This document shows positions 45,481 to 56,900 of a stretch of 64,000 nt of DNA, piece by piece; position 1 is the first letter of the stretch; the number at the start of each line of letters is the position of its first letter. The translations under genes were made by a program, and so were the position numbers. The DNA is from Armigeres subalbatus (taxonomy: Eukaryota > Arthropoda > Insecta > Diptera > Culicidae): positions 20,173,357-20,237,356 of the forward strand of contig NC_085140.1 in the NCBI RefSeq assembly GCF_024139115.2, read 5' to 3'. A model generated the notes under the pieces. It was not told the origin of the DNA and made no database searches. It saw only the letters and a program-made list of their open reading frames with translations.

Positions 45481-46562
45481 GTTTGAAATGCAATATATAA
45501 AGAGTTATAACGATAAATGTGCTCAACCGTAGCATATTCCGCCAAGGTTCGAGCCGTACCTAGGTTGTTATTTAAAAATTATCACTAAAAAGGCCGCATT
45601 AGTTGCCGCAAAATTGAGAAAAAAACAAACAAACACCGAATCTGTTTCTATGATATCTCTTCCTATAAAAATGAGCAATATGAGGTGACTTGCGGTGGCA
45701 CTCCAATCTCTTTGTGGTTGAAACATAAAAATCATCAACTTAAGATTAGTAGTCGTGAGAAACTTGACTACCAACACATACCAATCTACAAGGCAGACAA
45801 AAATAACCACTTGTTTTGTTAACATCCGACTACCGTAAACATTGCATCAATGTGAACGATTTTAGTCTGAGTTGTACGCAGGATTACTCAATACGGTTTA
45901 ACTATGACATAAACTAACGAAATGTGTCCGAAAATCAACAGATTAGCTTTGATTTACGTTGATATTTATGTTTTATTTTTTCATGATGCTAGCTGTTTAT
46001 GTTTACATATCGTGACATTGTTGCCAGCTGTTCAAACACACCAATAGCATAATTGAAATTTACTGCGTTTTCTTTTTAATTTTTCAAGACGTTTCAAAGT
46101 AGAATAATAAAGATATAATTATAACATTAATAGATAACAGGTTGGAGAGAAATTTATTATTTTTTCGATATTTTACATGTTTTCACTATGATTTCACAGA
46201 ATTTCATGTTGACATCACTGCCTGCTGCGATAGGTAATGATCAATGACTGCTTGCATACGACGCCGCCGACGACGAGCAACCGACGACGTCGCTGGCATG
46301 CGCGGTGGGAAGAGGAAATTTTTTCACTTAGCTTTATTTTCATTGAATCGACGCCAAATGTGCACTAAATGATTCGATTATTTTGACAATAAGTAGGTTT
46401 AGGTTCAAACTTAGTTCTGATACTTTTTCTTGTGAAATAGTGGTCAGGTTTGGTTTTTCATAATAAAACTAATGTGATCGGTGCTATTCACAGTGCGGAG
46501 GTGGGTAATTGTAAGATTGTGTTGGTGAACGGCAGGGTAGCCATTCTGAATGACACCGTAAA

Positions 46563-47368
46563 GCAACGTACACACCAGTCAAGCAGTTGACGAACATTGA
46601 CTCCGCCCCCAAGAAAACGCTTCAGTTGCTGCTTTGTTGGAACGTGTGTGAAGTTGTTCGAACAACCATTTGACAGTTGGCGGCTCGGTTGGAAAAAATT
46701 AAAACGGTTTGATTTTGGTTTGAGTTGTCGGGGGTGGAGTCAAGGTTCGCCGAACATGTTTGAGCATTTGTAATGGAACGTACACACGGTCAAGCAGTTT
46801 GACCAACATTGACTCCACCTCTCGTTTATTCAAACATCCATCAAGTTTTACCAACAGCGGTACGAACAATCAATTTATTCGACCAACAATATCACACACG
46901 AACGACCGAAGCAACAACTTGAGCACCAATCATCAAAAAATATATGAGGGTTTGTGCAACTTTACTACAAATGCTCAAACATGTTCGGCGAACCTTGACT
47001 CCACCCCCGACAACTCAAACCAAAATCAAACCGTTTTAATTTTTTCCAACCAGGTCGCCAACTGTCGAATGGTTGTTCGAACAACTTCACACGTTCCAAC
47101 AAAGCAGCAACCGAAGCGTTTTCTTGGGGGCGGAGTCAATGTTCGTCAAATTGCTTGACTGGTGTGTACGTTGCATAATGAAGTTGCACAAACCCTCATA
47201 TATCTTTTGATGGTTGGTGCTCAAGTTGTTGCTTCGGTCGTTCGTGTGTGATAATGTTGGTCGAATAAATTGATTGTTCGTGCCGCTGTTGGTAAAACTT
47301 GATGGATGTTTGAATAAACGGGAGGTAGAGTCAATGTTGGTCAAACTGCTTGACCGTGTGTACGTTCC
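46563..47368. mobile_element. Family D foldback interrupted by another copy of itself
   Basis: The outer copy runs in reverse orientation with GCAACGTACACACCAGTCAA at the left and CTTGACCGTGTGTACGTTCC at the right. It is split at TTTGTA/AAGTTGC by a full forward copy (46776-47175). The broken halves join to match the intact copy's interior. Confidence 0.85.
46776..47175. mobile_element. 400-bp family D element with TAATG target duplication
   Basis: Ends GGAACGTACACACGGTCAAG and complement-like GTGTGTACGTTGCA; flanked by TAATG at 46771-46775 and 47176-47180. Inner sequence includes ATTCGACCAACAATATCACA and ACTCCACCCCCGACAACTCA. It has no coding capacity that I recognise, though both strands are open in places. 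Confidence 0.85.
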
Positions 47369-47599
47369 ATAAGAGGTTCTTTTTTCATAACAATGTATGA
47401 AATAATATACATCCACCACTTCGAAATTCATTGTTTTGAAATTAGAGCAAAAACTATTTGAGTTTTGATTCAAATGGCGAATAAATGAAAGGTAAGAACA
47501 TTGGTTTGTAAAAAAAATTAATGCAGCAAGGCAAAATAGTTGTAACACACAGTAACTCTCTTCGAAATGCTGTCATACATATTTTAAACAATCAGAAGC

Positions 47600-49650
47600 G
47601 AGAAAACCCAGCGGGTTGCTAATAAATATAGATGTAAATATGTTGGCCAAAACGTCAGACGATCTAAACAAAATGTAGGGCAACTTCATCTAAAACTAAT
47701 TTCCAAAATTTGTTATGACTTCAGAAGGCTTGTATGATGGTATTAAATCCAATCACTCACAGACAAAATTTAAAAGTCCAAGTGGATATAAAATACCAAA
47801 GACATTTAACCACGTATAATTTAAATGGCCCAAAAGTTCAAAATAAGCTCAAACATCGACATTTTTGCAAAACAAAAATGCATAAAACTTTTATGTTCTC
47901 TTACGATAAAGAGTAAAGCTGTATATTTTACTTTTGGTCGGTATAAATAAATATGTACAATTACAATGTATTATTACTTCTTAGAACTTGTTTACTCTAC
48001 TTATTTGATAATATTTATCACAATCACTATTGTTGAGAAAATTCTAAAGTGATAATCGACCTCAAAAACCAATTTAAAAGAATATATATGACTAGTAAAT
48101 TTTATTTTACTCATCCTCAACATTGCCGTTTTCTCTTCATATTCACATCACATCAGCATAGAATTTTTACAAAGCAATATTCTAACCTATTCTAACCTTT
48201 CACTTGTTCGTCATTTTGATAATAATTCGAGCAGTACTTGCTCGAATTCAAAACAATATATGAATCTCAAAGTATACTGTGGTATATAGTGGATGTTTAT
48301 TATTCTAACTGTGAAAAAAGGACATTGATCAACATTGATTATGTTTATAGTAAGAAATTTCATAGAAACAGATTTGATGTGTGCTCAATTTTGCGGCATC
48401 TTAAAGGCCCTTTTAAGCAGTAATTTTCTAATAAATATACAACGGAGAAAATTTACAAACTTTTTGTACTCGCATTCGTTACAGAATGAAAAACACTATT
48501 GAAATATAATAATTCAAACCTTGAGATAAAATGTGTTCCCTTTTAAATTGTTAATACATTCATCTAATCCAAGGTGTATGCTCAATTTTGCGATCCATGT
48601 CCATGAATGCTGTTTTTTCTTCATTCAAAATTTTATAAAATTTTTCTTTTTCTCCAAAACAATAACAAAAAGCTACACGAAAAAGAAATTCACTTTTTTG
48701 GTAGCGGTTGTATGGCAGTTTTATGAACAACTTTGACCTTGCTTTGAAGACGTTCTGAAGAGTGCACATTAATGGTCGGATTCGTCAAATTTCATGATAT
48801 AAATCGATAACTCGAAAACCATCGAAAACTAAAGTTTTGACGTCTCCAGAAGAAATAATCTACAAGAAAAGATCTTTTTTTGGTGTAAGTTGCCATCAGG
48901 GTGACAATTTTTTTAAATGTATTTTTTTTATCTTTTGAGTTAGGAAATCATATTATTCAAAGTTGTAGAGAATTTAATTCTAAGCATTTTTCTTAATAAA
49001 CATAATAAACATAGCTGGTGTTTCATGACAAAATTACTCAATTTAGATAGGGTGGTCCCGAAAAAAATCTTGCTAATATTTGTTACTAGCTGCAGTAAAA
49101 TGCTCAAAAAATCACCTTTTCGTGAAAATTTTTTTTGTGCAATAAAAATCCTATTCGACTAAATGCTGATGTCATATTAGAAATTTGGGAGACAGCACTC
49201 GTCGATAGAAAATCCTTCCGCACGCGATGGCATATGAGCAAATCAAACCACCTTCCTTTTGCCAGTGGAGATTTATCAGCTTCCACACTGATATTCTTCC
49301 CTCCCCCTTCATACGGGAGCTTGGCAGAAGGAAGGTCGTGTGATATGTGCCATCACAAATATTGCCCTCCGCTCGCTTTCAAATCGACTTCTATAAAAAC
49401 ATTCTTCATGCCTGCCGTATTCTAACGGAACTATCAATTCTATACTTTCGCCTCTAATTCTATCATGAACATGTGCGTCTAAGTTTGGAAGATGATATTA
49501 GCATTTCCGTATCACTGGTTCTACGGTTTATACGACGAACAAATCTTTATATTCTGCTTCCATTTTCGTCAACATAATTTAGAATTGGTGTTGCTGAATT
49601 GGTTTAATTTAATGACGAGCGTCAGTACTTCAGGAATATTAATTTTTTTC
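47600..49650. other. AT-rich interval without a supported gene
   Basis: Only frames below 100 codons occur, none with domain features. A GAAAACCATCGAAAACTAAA-type stretch near 48820 resembles dispersed Aedes repeat sequence. No element ends were found. Confidence 0.35.
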
Positions 49651-49699
49651 ACACATGAATTCTCTTGGTGAATAATGGTGAATGCAATGTGCGGGGAAC

Positions 49700-51132
49700 A
49701 GTCCCAGGTCTTTTCCGGTAGTTGTTCCTCTCGTTGGGATTAAAGTTGCCGATTCCTCTGTGATTTAAAGATGATCAACTTCCCCTATGAAGACAGCTAC
49801 ATGCACCATGTTTTCAACATCAGTATTGTCATTGATTACGAGAGAGCAGAATTTGAGGCAGGTGGCTTTTCCTAGTAACGTAGTTTTCAAATCTTCTGCA
49901 AGAACTTTTACACACCGTGTTCTGAGGCAAACTAATGCTACTGAACGAGATTTTTTCCAACGATGCCGACAATAGCCGATATGCATTCTTTAACCTTCTG
50001 TCTGTGCTCAAAAAAGCTTACGTTGTCTGTGCTCTGGGGTCAAATTGACACCAAATTGAAATTGCTATAACTTTTTTCATGAATTCATTATTTTAGACTA
50101 CTCAAGATATTCCGATATATAGAATTCTCCTCAGTGTAAATACTCTTTTATCGCACAAATTTAGAATTTGTTAAAATGGCATATTGATCAAAGGTCGTCT
50201 AGTGGGAATGAACTGTCTTGTGATGGAAGTAATAATTAGGAATTTTACAAATAGGCAGCAAATTGGTTAATCTTTGGTTACACATGTCGAAAATTCAAAA
50301 TTGGCAAAACATTAAAAAAATTATAGTAATTTCAATTTGGGGTCAATTTGACCCCAGAGCACAGACAACGTAAGTTTTTTGAAAAAAGTACATTGTAGCG
50401 CATATTTCCAAGATTTTTCAAGCAAATTTGCAGATCTCGGCGAGTTTTACCAAACTACCAAAAATTAGGAGAATCGGTTGAAAACTAAAAAAAATGGCAG
50501 CCACTCAAAGTGGCCTGGGGTCATATTGACCCCAGAGCACAGACAAAAGGTTAACAAGTTCTTCGCCCTAGAACAGTTTCATTCGTTTTTCCAGGATTTC
50601 ACTAACAGCAAAACTGGCCCGTACTGCATTTTCCGGCATCATGTTTGCCACAGTAGTGTTACTTCGATAATCCACTGTTCCACTAAAAAATTGAATCAAT
50701 AATTAAATTAATTAAATGAGCACCTTATTTTTTAAACTTCCTAAACATTTATTATCTTCCTAGTCCAGGGTAAATATCGTATTTCGTAGAATGTTTGTTT
50801 TTGTAATGTCGTTTCAGATCATATTCCTTCAACACAGCATTACTTTCGGAACAAATTAAGCAATCCGACTTTCCTTTGTTCAACATAACAACGCGGAGTT
50901 CCACATTAACCTTCCGTTTCACATAAAATAAGGGGCTCGATCAACAGATTTTTTTTTTCAAATCAGTGATATCCTACAGTATTTATGAATAAATTATAAA
51001 AAGGAAGCTTCTCGAGCTACATAGATATACTTGTGGGCCGATTATGAAGTATTTTCTACCACGGTGTGCGGGCCACAAAAAATAGAGCCGAGGGCCGCAT
51101 CCGGCCCGCGGGCCGTACGTTGGGCAGCCCTG
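49700..51132 (-). pseudogene. hAT-type transposase relic with BED/C2H2 zinc finger
   Basis: On the minus strand the element starts near 51132 with CAGGGCTGCCCAACGTACGG and a GCGGGCCGGATGCGGCCC block, a hAT-type end. A zinc finger at 50760-50916 reads CLICSESNAVLKEYDLKRH and then YKNKH, the N-terminal finger of the ZBED/GTF2IRD2-like group. Transposase-core remnants follow (SFAVSEILEKRM at about 50610, GEELVKECISAIVGIVGKN across the repaired site, NDNTDVENMVHVAVFIGEVD at about 49780). Several frameshifts and stops show it is dead; the C-terminal half is missing. Confidence 0.75.
49994..50550. mobile_element. 557-bp piggyBac-like MITE with TTAA target site
   Basis: Ends CCTTCTGTCTGTGCTC and GAGCACAGACAAAAGG are inverted repeats flanked by TTAA (49990-49993 and 50551-50554). 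The word GGGGTCAATTTGACCCCAGA and GAGCACAGACAACGTAAG recur inside. Removing it with one TTAA joins two parts of the hAT transposase relic. Confidence 0.88.
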
Positions 51133-51299
51133 ATCTAGCTTCTGCTAGGAGAGAATGTGAAGGGCGGTTCACACAGAGTTCAATGCACTTGAAAGTAACA
51201 TCTCCAGCATCCCAAATAACAAAACTACTGTTATGATGCACTTGAAACACACTTGATAAGAAATGCACGTGCGTTGGTGCGTTCAACAATAGGCGAAGA

Positions 51300-51376
51300 A
51301 ATTGACAGATACGTATTTAGACCTCAACAGTAAGGCCGTCTTCAGTGTCTCGTACTTGGCTCGACTTAGTCGAGTC
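51300..51376. repeat. Half copy of foldback family C
   Basis: GACAGATACGTATTTAGACC, GTCTTCAGTGTCTCGTACTT and GACTTAGTCGAGTC match the left arm of the family C palindromes at 39388 and 1351. The complementary arm is missing; the SINE begins where it should be. Confidence 0.75.
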
Positions 51377-51662
51377 TTAGTATTGCCGTGCGGTAAGACG
51401 CGCGGCTACAAAGCAAGACCATGCTGAGGGTGGCTGGGTTCCATTCCCGGTGCCGGTCTAGGCAATTTTCGGGTTGGAAATTGTCTCGTCTTCCCTGGGC
51501 ATAAAAGTATCATCGTGTTAGCCTCATGATATACGAATGCAAAAATGGTAACTTGGCTTAGAAACCTCGCAGTTAATAACTGTGGAAGTGCTTAATGAAC
51601 ACTAAGCTGCGAGGCGGCTCTGTCCCAGTGTGGGGATGTAATGCCAATAATAAGAAGAAGTA
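51377..51662 (+). mobile_element. Feilai-like tRNA-derived SINE, near full length
   Basis: The head has a tRNA-like promoter: GTGCGGTAAGACGCGCGGCT (A-box region) and GGGTTCCATTCCC (B box). The body ends with GTGTGGGGATGTAATGCCAA and a short AATAAGAAGAAG tail, the features of Aedes Feilai. Polymerase III promoter intact by eye except one base in the B box (CCA for CGA). Confidence 0.85.
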
Positions 51663-52649
51663 AAACCATACAGTTTTAAAGAAGTTATATGGTGACATTT
51701 TCGAGATCCTTTGTACTGAACACAAGAGCAAAATATAACTATATGGTATCCTTTGGAAGAAAGTGTTCTTGTTCAAGAAGTTGTCAAAAGAAACCACTGG
51801 ATGATGTATTTGGAGCGTTTCTTAAAACCATTATAGGAGAATATACCATTGAGGTAGTACGAACAAGACGAAAACTATGATAAAACCATAAAGATTATGC
51901 AACGCCTTGATTGAGATCTGTATTTAAACTTGAATAAATACAAATAGAATTAAAAATGTTGTTGGGGATACAATGTCTGATACTCAGACATGGCTATATC
52001 GGGCACTTTTCCCAACGTTTTGCATTTTATTTACATTTGTTTTCGTCGGACATGATGCCGTGTTGGATGTTTGGTAGTAGCATACACTTGCAGCGGCATA
52101 AATCCTTACGCTTCTGTAATAACGAACAGCAATTGTTGCACAAGAAACGTGAAGGTTCCGAACAACATTTTCAGATTTCAATAAGACAAAAATAACAAAT
52201 TGTTATCTGACAATTGCAATCTAATAAACCCTTAGTTTTCTTTTGGTCGAGCTTTTGACACAACATGAAACCAGTTATGATTTTTATAAATACAATACTT
52301 TGTACTGGATCTATTTAAGAACTTATAGTTTCAGGATTTGAAATCCGACTGCTTTGTAGTAGAAATATTAATTTCAATTAAAGTGTTGTAGATAATTCCT
52401 AACCCTTGAGGTCTCGCACCGTAGTAAAACTAGCAAAAAAAGTTCGCTTGCTGTACACAGTGGAGGCGGGACTGTATGAGTGATTCAGGACTAAGCGAGT
52501 CCCAAAAGGTTTAATTCTATCATAACTTGCACTTCTAGCATCCGTCCTATTCATAAAATATTTTGTCAGATTGAAACCGTTTTTGGTAGTTTAATGCCGT
52601 TTTTACCGGCAGCGTTCGTGCCTATTTCTTATTCTAGTGTTCCTATGAA

Positions 52650-52720
52650 AGATGTTAGCTTTATCAGAGGTGAGCCAGCCAAGGGCTGGAAGCCTCTCAA
52701 ATAAAGACAATTCAATTCAA
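52650..52720 (+). repeat. LINE/SINE 3' tail
   Basis: GAGCCAGCCAAGGGCTGGAA then GCCTCTCAAATAAAGACAAT and short repeats of TTCAA resemble the retroelement tail at 25668-25715. No coding part remains beside it. Confidence 0.55.
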
Positions 52721-52729
52721 TGTTAACTT

Positions 52730-53671
52730 CATTCAGGAAGTTTGATGATTTCAGCTCCATGACGCCTAAGCCTCACGAATAATTGCGCGATTTTCTTGTA
52801 AAATGAAGCAAACAGAATGTCTGTGCTCGGAATTGTAAAAAATAATCAGAATCAACTATTTTCATAACGATTTACGAAGAGTTTCAAATAACGATAGTTT
52901 AATATCTACTTTCCCAACAAAAAGTATACATCAACAAAAACAATTTAGGCCTAAAATTAAATTCCAAACAACTATTCCTTCGAAACATGCTGTTTCCTGT
53001 TTCTCCCAACACATGCGCCTTCTGGATCCTAAATCCTAGAGATTTTCCACCGCTCACTTTTGATCAATGCTGACACCTGGCGCAAACGCTTCTCATTCTG
53101 GATCCCTACGGACTCGTTCATTGATCACGCACGCTGTGGAATATTCATAGTTGTGAATCGTCCTGACATGGTTCTTGGTTTGCTTCGTTCGAACTATTTA
53201 CAGTGCTTCTGTCGCAGCCGGAGGTCACTTTTGTCGTTTTTCCTCGGTAGCCCATCGGTAGGGCCGTCGTCTGCTTGATTGTTCCCTAGGGATGTGCTTT
53301 GAATTATGTTGTCTTCTATCACTTGTTTTTTTGCTAATGTTAAATCACATTCATTGAATGTCACCAGTTTCAAACCGTCTTACGTCGATTTTCGCCTCTT
53401 GGTTCCTGATCTACTGTGGTTGAGAAATCGTGACTTCTCGTATTATGTGGGGTGCTTGCAAGTGTTGATGGAGCGTGTTGTGCTAACCGATAGCAGCCAG
53501 CCTGTTGTGCTCGAAGCTATCTGCCTGGTTGGAGAGTTGGAAAGGTGATCAGTTCGTTCATGGGTCCTGCTAGAATCTTCGGCTGCTGCTGCTACGGGTT
53601 TGAGGCTACTTCTATATCCACTTATTGTTCCGCACCGCCGAGCGGAGCCTACGGCCCCACATTAAGTTATA
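52730..53671 (-). other. Presumed 3' untranslated region of the SLO2/KCNT-like gene
   Basis: It lies immediately downstream of the channel stop codon on the minus strand and contains no other gene. I could not fix the polyadenylation site. Short plus-strand frames (53060-53548) are not supported as coding. Confidence 0.4.
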
Positions 53672-53947
53672 TCATACTATCGTTCCGTGCAAATGGTGTG
53701 GTTGCTGCTGCTGACCGCTTGAGGAGGACTCGTTCTGCATGCTGGACAGGTTTGAGCTGGATCCGCCGATGTTGCCGCCGCTTCCGTTGCCTCCACCGGC
53801 ATTCGATGAGTCAACAATTGAGCTTAAACCAAGCGTAGACCCGCCCATGGTCCCGGATGCACCAAGGCTGGAGGGGTTTATGCCACCGCCGCTACCCATC
53901 GGCACCGGGACACCAATCACTGGGAGCGGTTCTTCCGGTGGAGTTAC
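53672..53947 (-). CDS. SLO2: SLO2-like last coding exon (low-complexity C-terminus)
   Basis: Acceptor TTTTCCTCATAG on the minus strand lies just above 53947; 91 codons and a stop at 53672 follow in phase 0. It begins VTPPEEPLPVIGVPVPMG and continues with a Gly/Ser/Asn-rich stretch, then QQQQPHHLHGTIV. Fast-evolving, probably disordered. The plus-strand frame over the same bases is a shadow. Confidence 0.75.
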   Translation of the reverse strand, partial: VTPPEEPLPVIGVPVPMGSGGGINPSSLGASGTMGGSTLGLSSIVDSSNAGGGNGSGGNIGGSSSNLSSMQNESSSSGQQQQPHHLHGTIV

Positions 53948-56900
53948 CTATGAGGAAAATAACAAAAAATTAGAATTGTAAAACATTGGTCAGCACTTCA
54001 AGCTTAATGGTTCCACTTCTTGAGGATTTTGAGGTGTAGTGTGATAAACAATTGATTTAAATATTTTGCAATTGCTGGCTCCATCCTCCGAAACTTTTTC
54101 GACAATTCCTCCGGAAGTTCCTCCAGGAATTACTCCAACAATTCCTACGGAAGTTCCTCCAGGAACGCCTCCGAAAAATCCTCCGGGAATTCCTCCGGAA
54201 GATCCTCCTGGAATTCCTCCGGAAGTTCCTCCGGAAGTTCCTCCAGGAATTCCTCCGGAAGTTCCTCCAGGAATTCCTCCGGAAGTTCCTCCAGGAATTC
54301 CTCCGGAAGTTCCTCCAGGAATTCCTCCGGAAGTTCCTCCAGGAATTCCTCCGGAAGTTCCTCCAGGAATTCCTCCGGAAGTTCCTCCAGGAATTCCTCC
54401 GGAAGTTCCTCCAGGAATTCCTCCGGAAGTTCCTCCAGGAATTCCTCGGAAGTTCCTCCAGGAATTCCTCCGGAAGTTCCTCCAGAATTCCTCCGGAAGT
54501 TCCTCCAGGAATTCCTCGGAAGTTCCTCCAGAAATTCCTCCGAAGTTCCTCCAGGAATTCCTCCGGAAGTTCCTCCAGGAATTCCTCGGAAGTTCCTCCA
54601 GGAATTCCTCCGGAAGTTCCTCCAGGAATTCCTCCGGAAGTTCCTCCAGGAATTCCTCGGAAGTTCCTCCAGGAATTCCTCCAGGAAGTTCCTCCAGGAA
54701 TTCCTCCGGAAGTTCCTCCAGGAATTCTTACGGAAGTTCCTCCAGGAATTCCTTCGGAAGTTCCTCCAGGAATTCCTCGAAAGTTCCTCCAGGAATTCCG
54801 CCGGAAGTTCCTCCAGGAATTCCTCGGAAGTTCCTCCAGGAATTCCTCGGAAGTTCCTCCAGGAATTCCTCCGGAAGTTCCTCCAGGAATTCCTCCGGAA
54901 GTTCCTCCAGGAATTCCTCCAGGAAGTTCCTCCAGGAATTCCTCCGGAAGTTCCTCCAGGAATTCCTCCGGAAGTTCCTCCAGGAATTCCTCCGGAAGTT
55001 CCTCCAGGAATTCCTCCGGAAGTTCCTCCAGGAATTCCTCGGAAGTTCCTCCAGGAATTCCTCCGGAAGTTCCTCCAGGAATTCCTCCGGAAGTTCCTCC
55101 AGGAATTCCTCGGAAGTTCCTCCAGGAATTCCTCGGAAGTTCCTCCAGGAATTCCTCCGGAAGTTCCTCCAGGAATTCCTCCGGAAGTTCCTCCAGGAAT
55201 TCCTCCGGAAGTTCCTCCAGGAATTCCTCCGGAAGTTCCTCCAGGAATTCCTCGGAAGTTCCTCCAGGAATTCCTCCGGAAGTTCCTCCAGGAATTCCTC
55301 CGGAAGTTCCTCCAGGAATTCCTCGGAAGTTCCTCCAGGAATTCCTCCGGAAGTTCCTCCAGGAATTCCTCCGGAAGTTCCTCCAGGAATTCCTCCGGAA
55401 GCTCCTCCAGGAATTCCTCCGGAGGTTCCTCAGGAATTTCTCCGGGAGTTCCACCAGGAATTCCTCCGGAGGCTCCTCCAGGAATTCCTCCGGAGGCTCC
55501 TCCAGGAATTCCTCCGGAGGTTCCTCCAGGAATTCCTCGGAAGTTGCTCCAGGAATTCCTCCGGAAGTTCCTCCAGGAATTCCTCCGGAAGTTCCTCCAG
55601 GAATTCCTCCGGAAGTTCCTCCAGGAATTCCTCCGGAAGTTCCTCCAGGAATTCCTCCGGAAGTTCCTCCAGGAATTCCTCCGGAACTTCCGAAGGAATT
55701 CCTCCGGAAGTTCCTCCAGGAATTCCTCCGGAAGTTCCTCCAGGAATTCCTCCGGAAGTTCCTCCAGGAATTCCTCCGGAAGTTCCTCCAGGAATTCCTC
55801 CGGAAGTTCCTCCAGGAATTCCTCCGGAAGTTCCTCCAGGAATTCCTCCGGAAGTTCCTCCAGGAATTCCTCCAGAAGTTCCTCCAGGAATTCCTCCGGA
55901 AGTTCCTCCAGGAATTCCTCCGGAAGTTCCTCCAGGAATTCCTCCGGAAGTTCCTTCAGGAATTCCTCCGGAAGTTCCTCCAGGAATTCCTCCGGAAGTT
56001 CCTCCAGAATTCCTCCGGAAGTTCCTCCAGGAATTCCTCCGGAAGTTCCTCCAGGAATTCCTCCGGAAGTTCCTCCAGGAATTCCTCCGGAAGTTCCTCC
56101 AGGAATTCCTCCGGAAGTTCCTCCAGGAATTCCTCCGGAAGTTCCTCCAGGAATTCCTCCGGAAGTTCCTCCAGGAATTCCTCCGGAAGTTCCTCCAGCA
56201 ATTCCTCCGGAAGTTCTTCCACGAATTCCTCCGGAAGCTCCTTCAGAATTTCCTTAAGGAATTCCTCCAGGAATTCCTCCAGAAAGTTCCTCAAGGAATT
56301 CCTCCAGGAAGTTCCTCAAGGAATTCCTCCAGGAAGTTCCTCAAGGAATTCCTTCTCAAGTTCCTCTTGGAATTCCTCCAGGAATTTCCTACAGGAAGTT
56401 CCTCCAGGAAGTTTCTCAATCAAGTTTCTTCAGGAAGCTCCTCCAGTAAGTAGGGAAGGAAGCTCCTCCAGGAAGTTCCTCCAGGAAGTTTCTCCAGGAA
56501 GTTCCTCCAGGAAGTTCCTCCAGGAAGTTCCTCTAGGAAGTTCCTCCAGGAAGTTCCTCCAGGAAGTTTCTCCAGGAAGTTTCTCCAGGAAGTCCCTCCA
56601 GGAAGTTCCTCCAGGAATTCACCATTCGCCTAGGAAGTTTCTCCAGGAAGTTCCTCCAGGAAATTCCTCAAGGAATTTCTCTACGAAGTTCCTTCAGGAA
56701 TTCCTCAAGGAAGTTTTTTCAGGAATTCCTCTAGGAGGTTCCTTCAGGATTTTTTCAGGAATTTCTCCAGGAACTCTCCAGATTTTCCCTAGATATTCCT
56801 TAAAAATTTCATCTGCGAATTCATCTGCCTATTCCAGAAATATCTTGAGGAATTTTTCCGAAATATTCTTCAAGAACTTCTTCGAAATTCCTCCAAGAAT

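Noticed and set aside
53739..53981. Proline-rich plus-strand frame
   Set aside because: Shadow of the minus-strand Gly/Ser-rich last exon of the channel gene.
54057..56453. Collagen-like PPGIPPEV frame on the plus strand and EELPEEFL frame on the minus strand
   Set aside because: Product of the 24-bp minisatellite period; frames exist on both strands and lie inside an intron.
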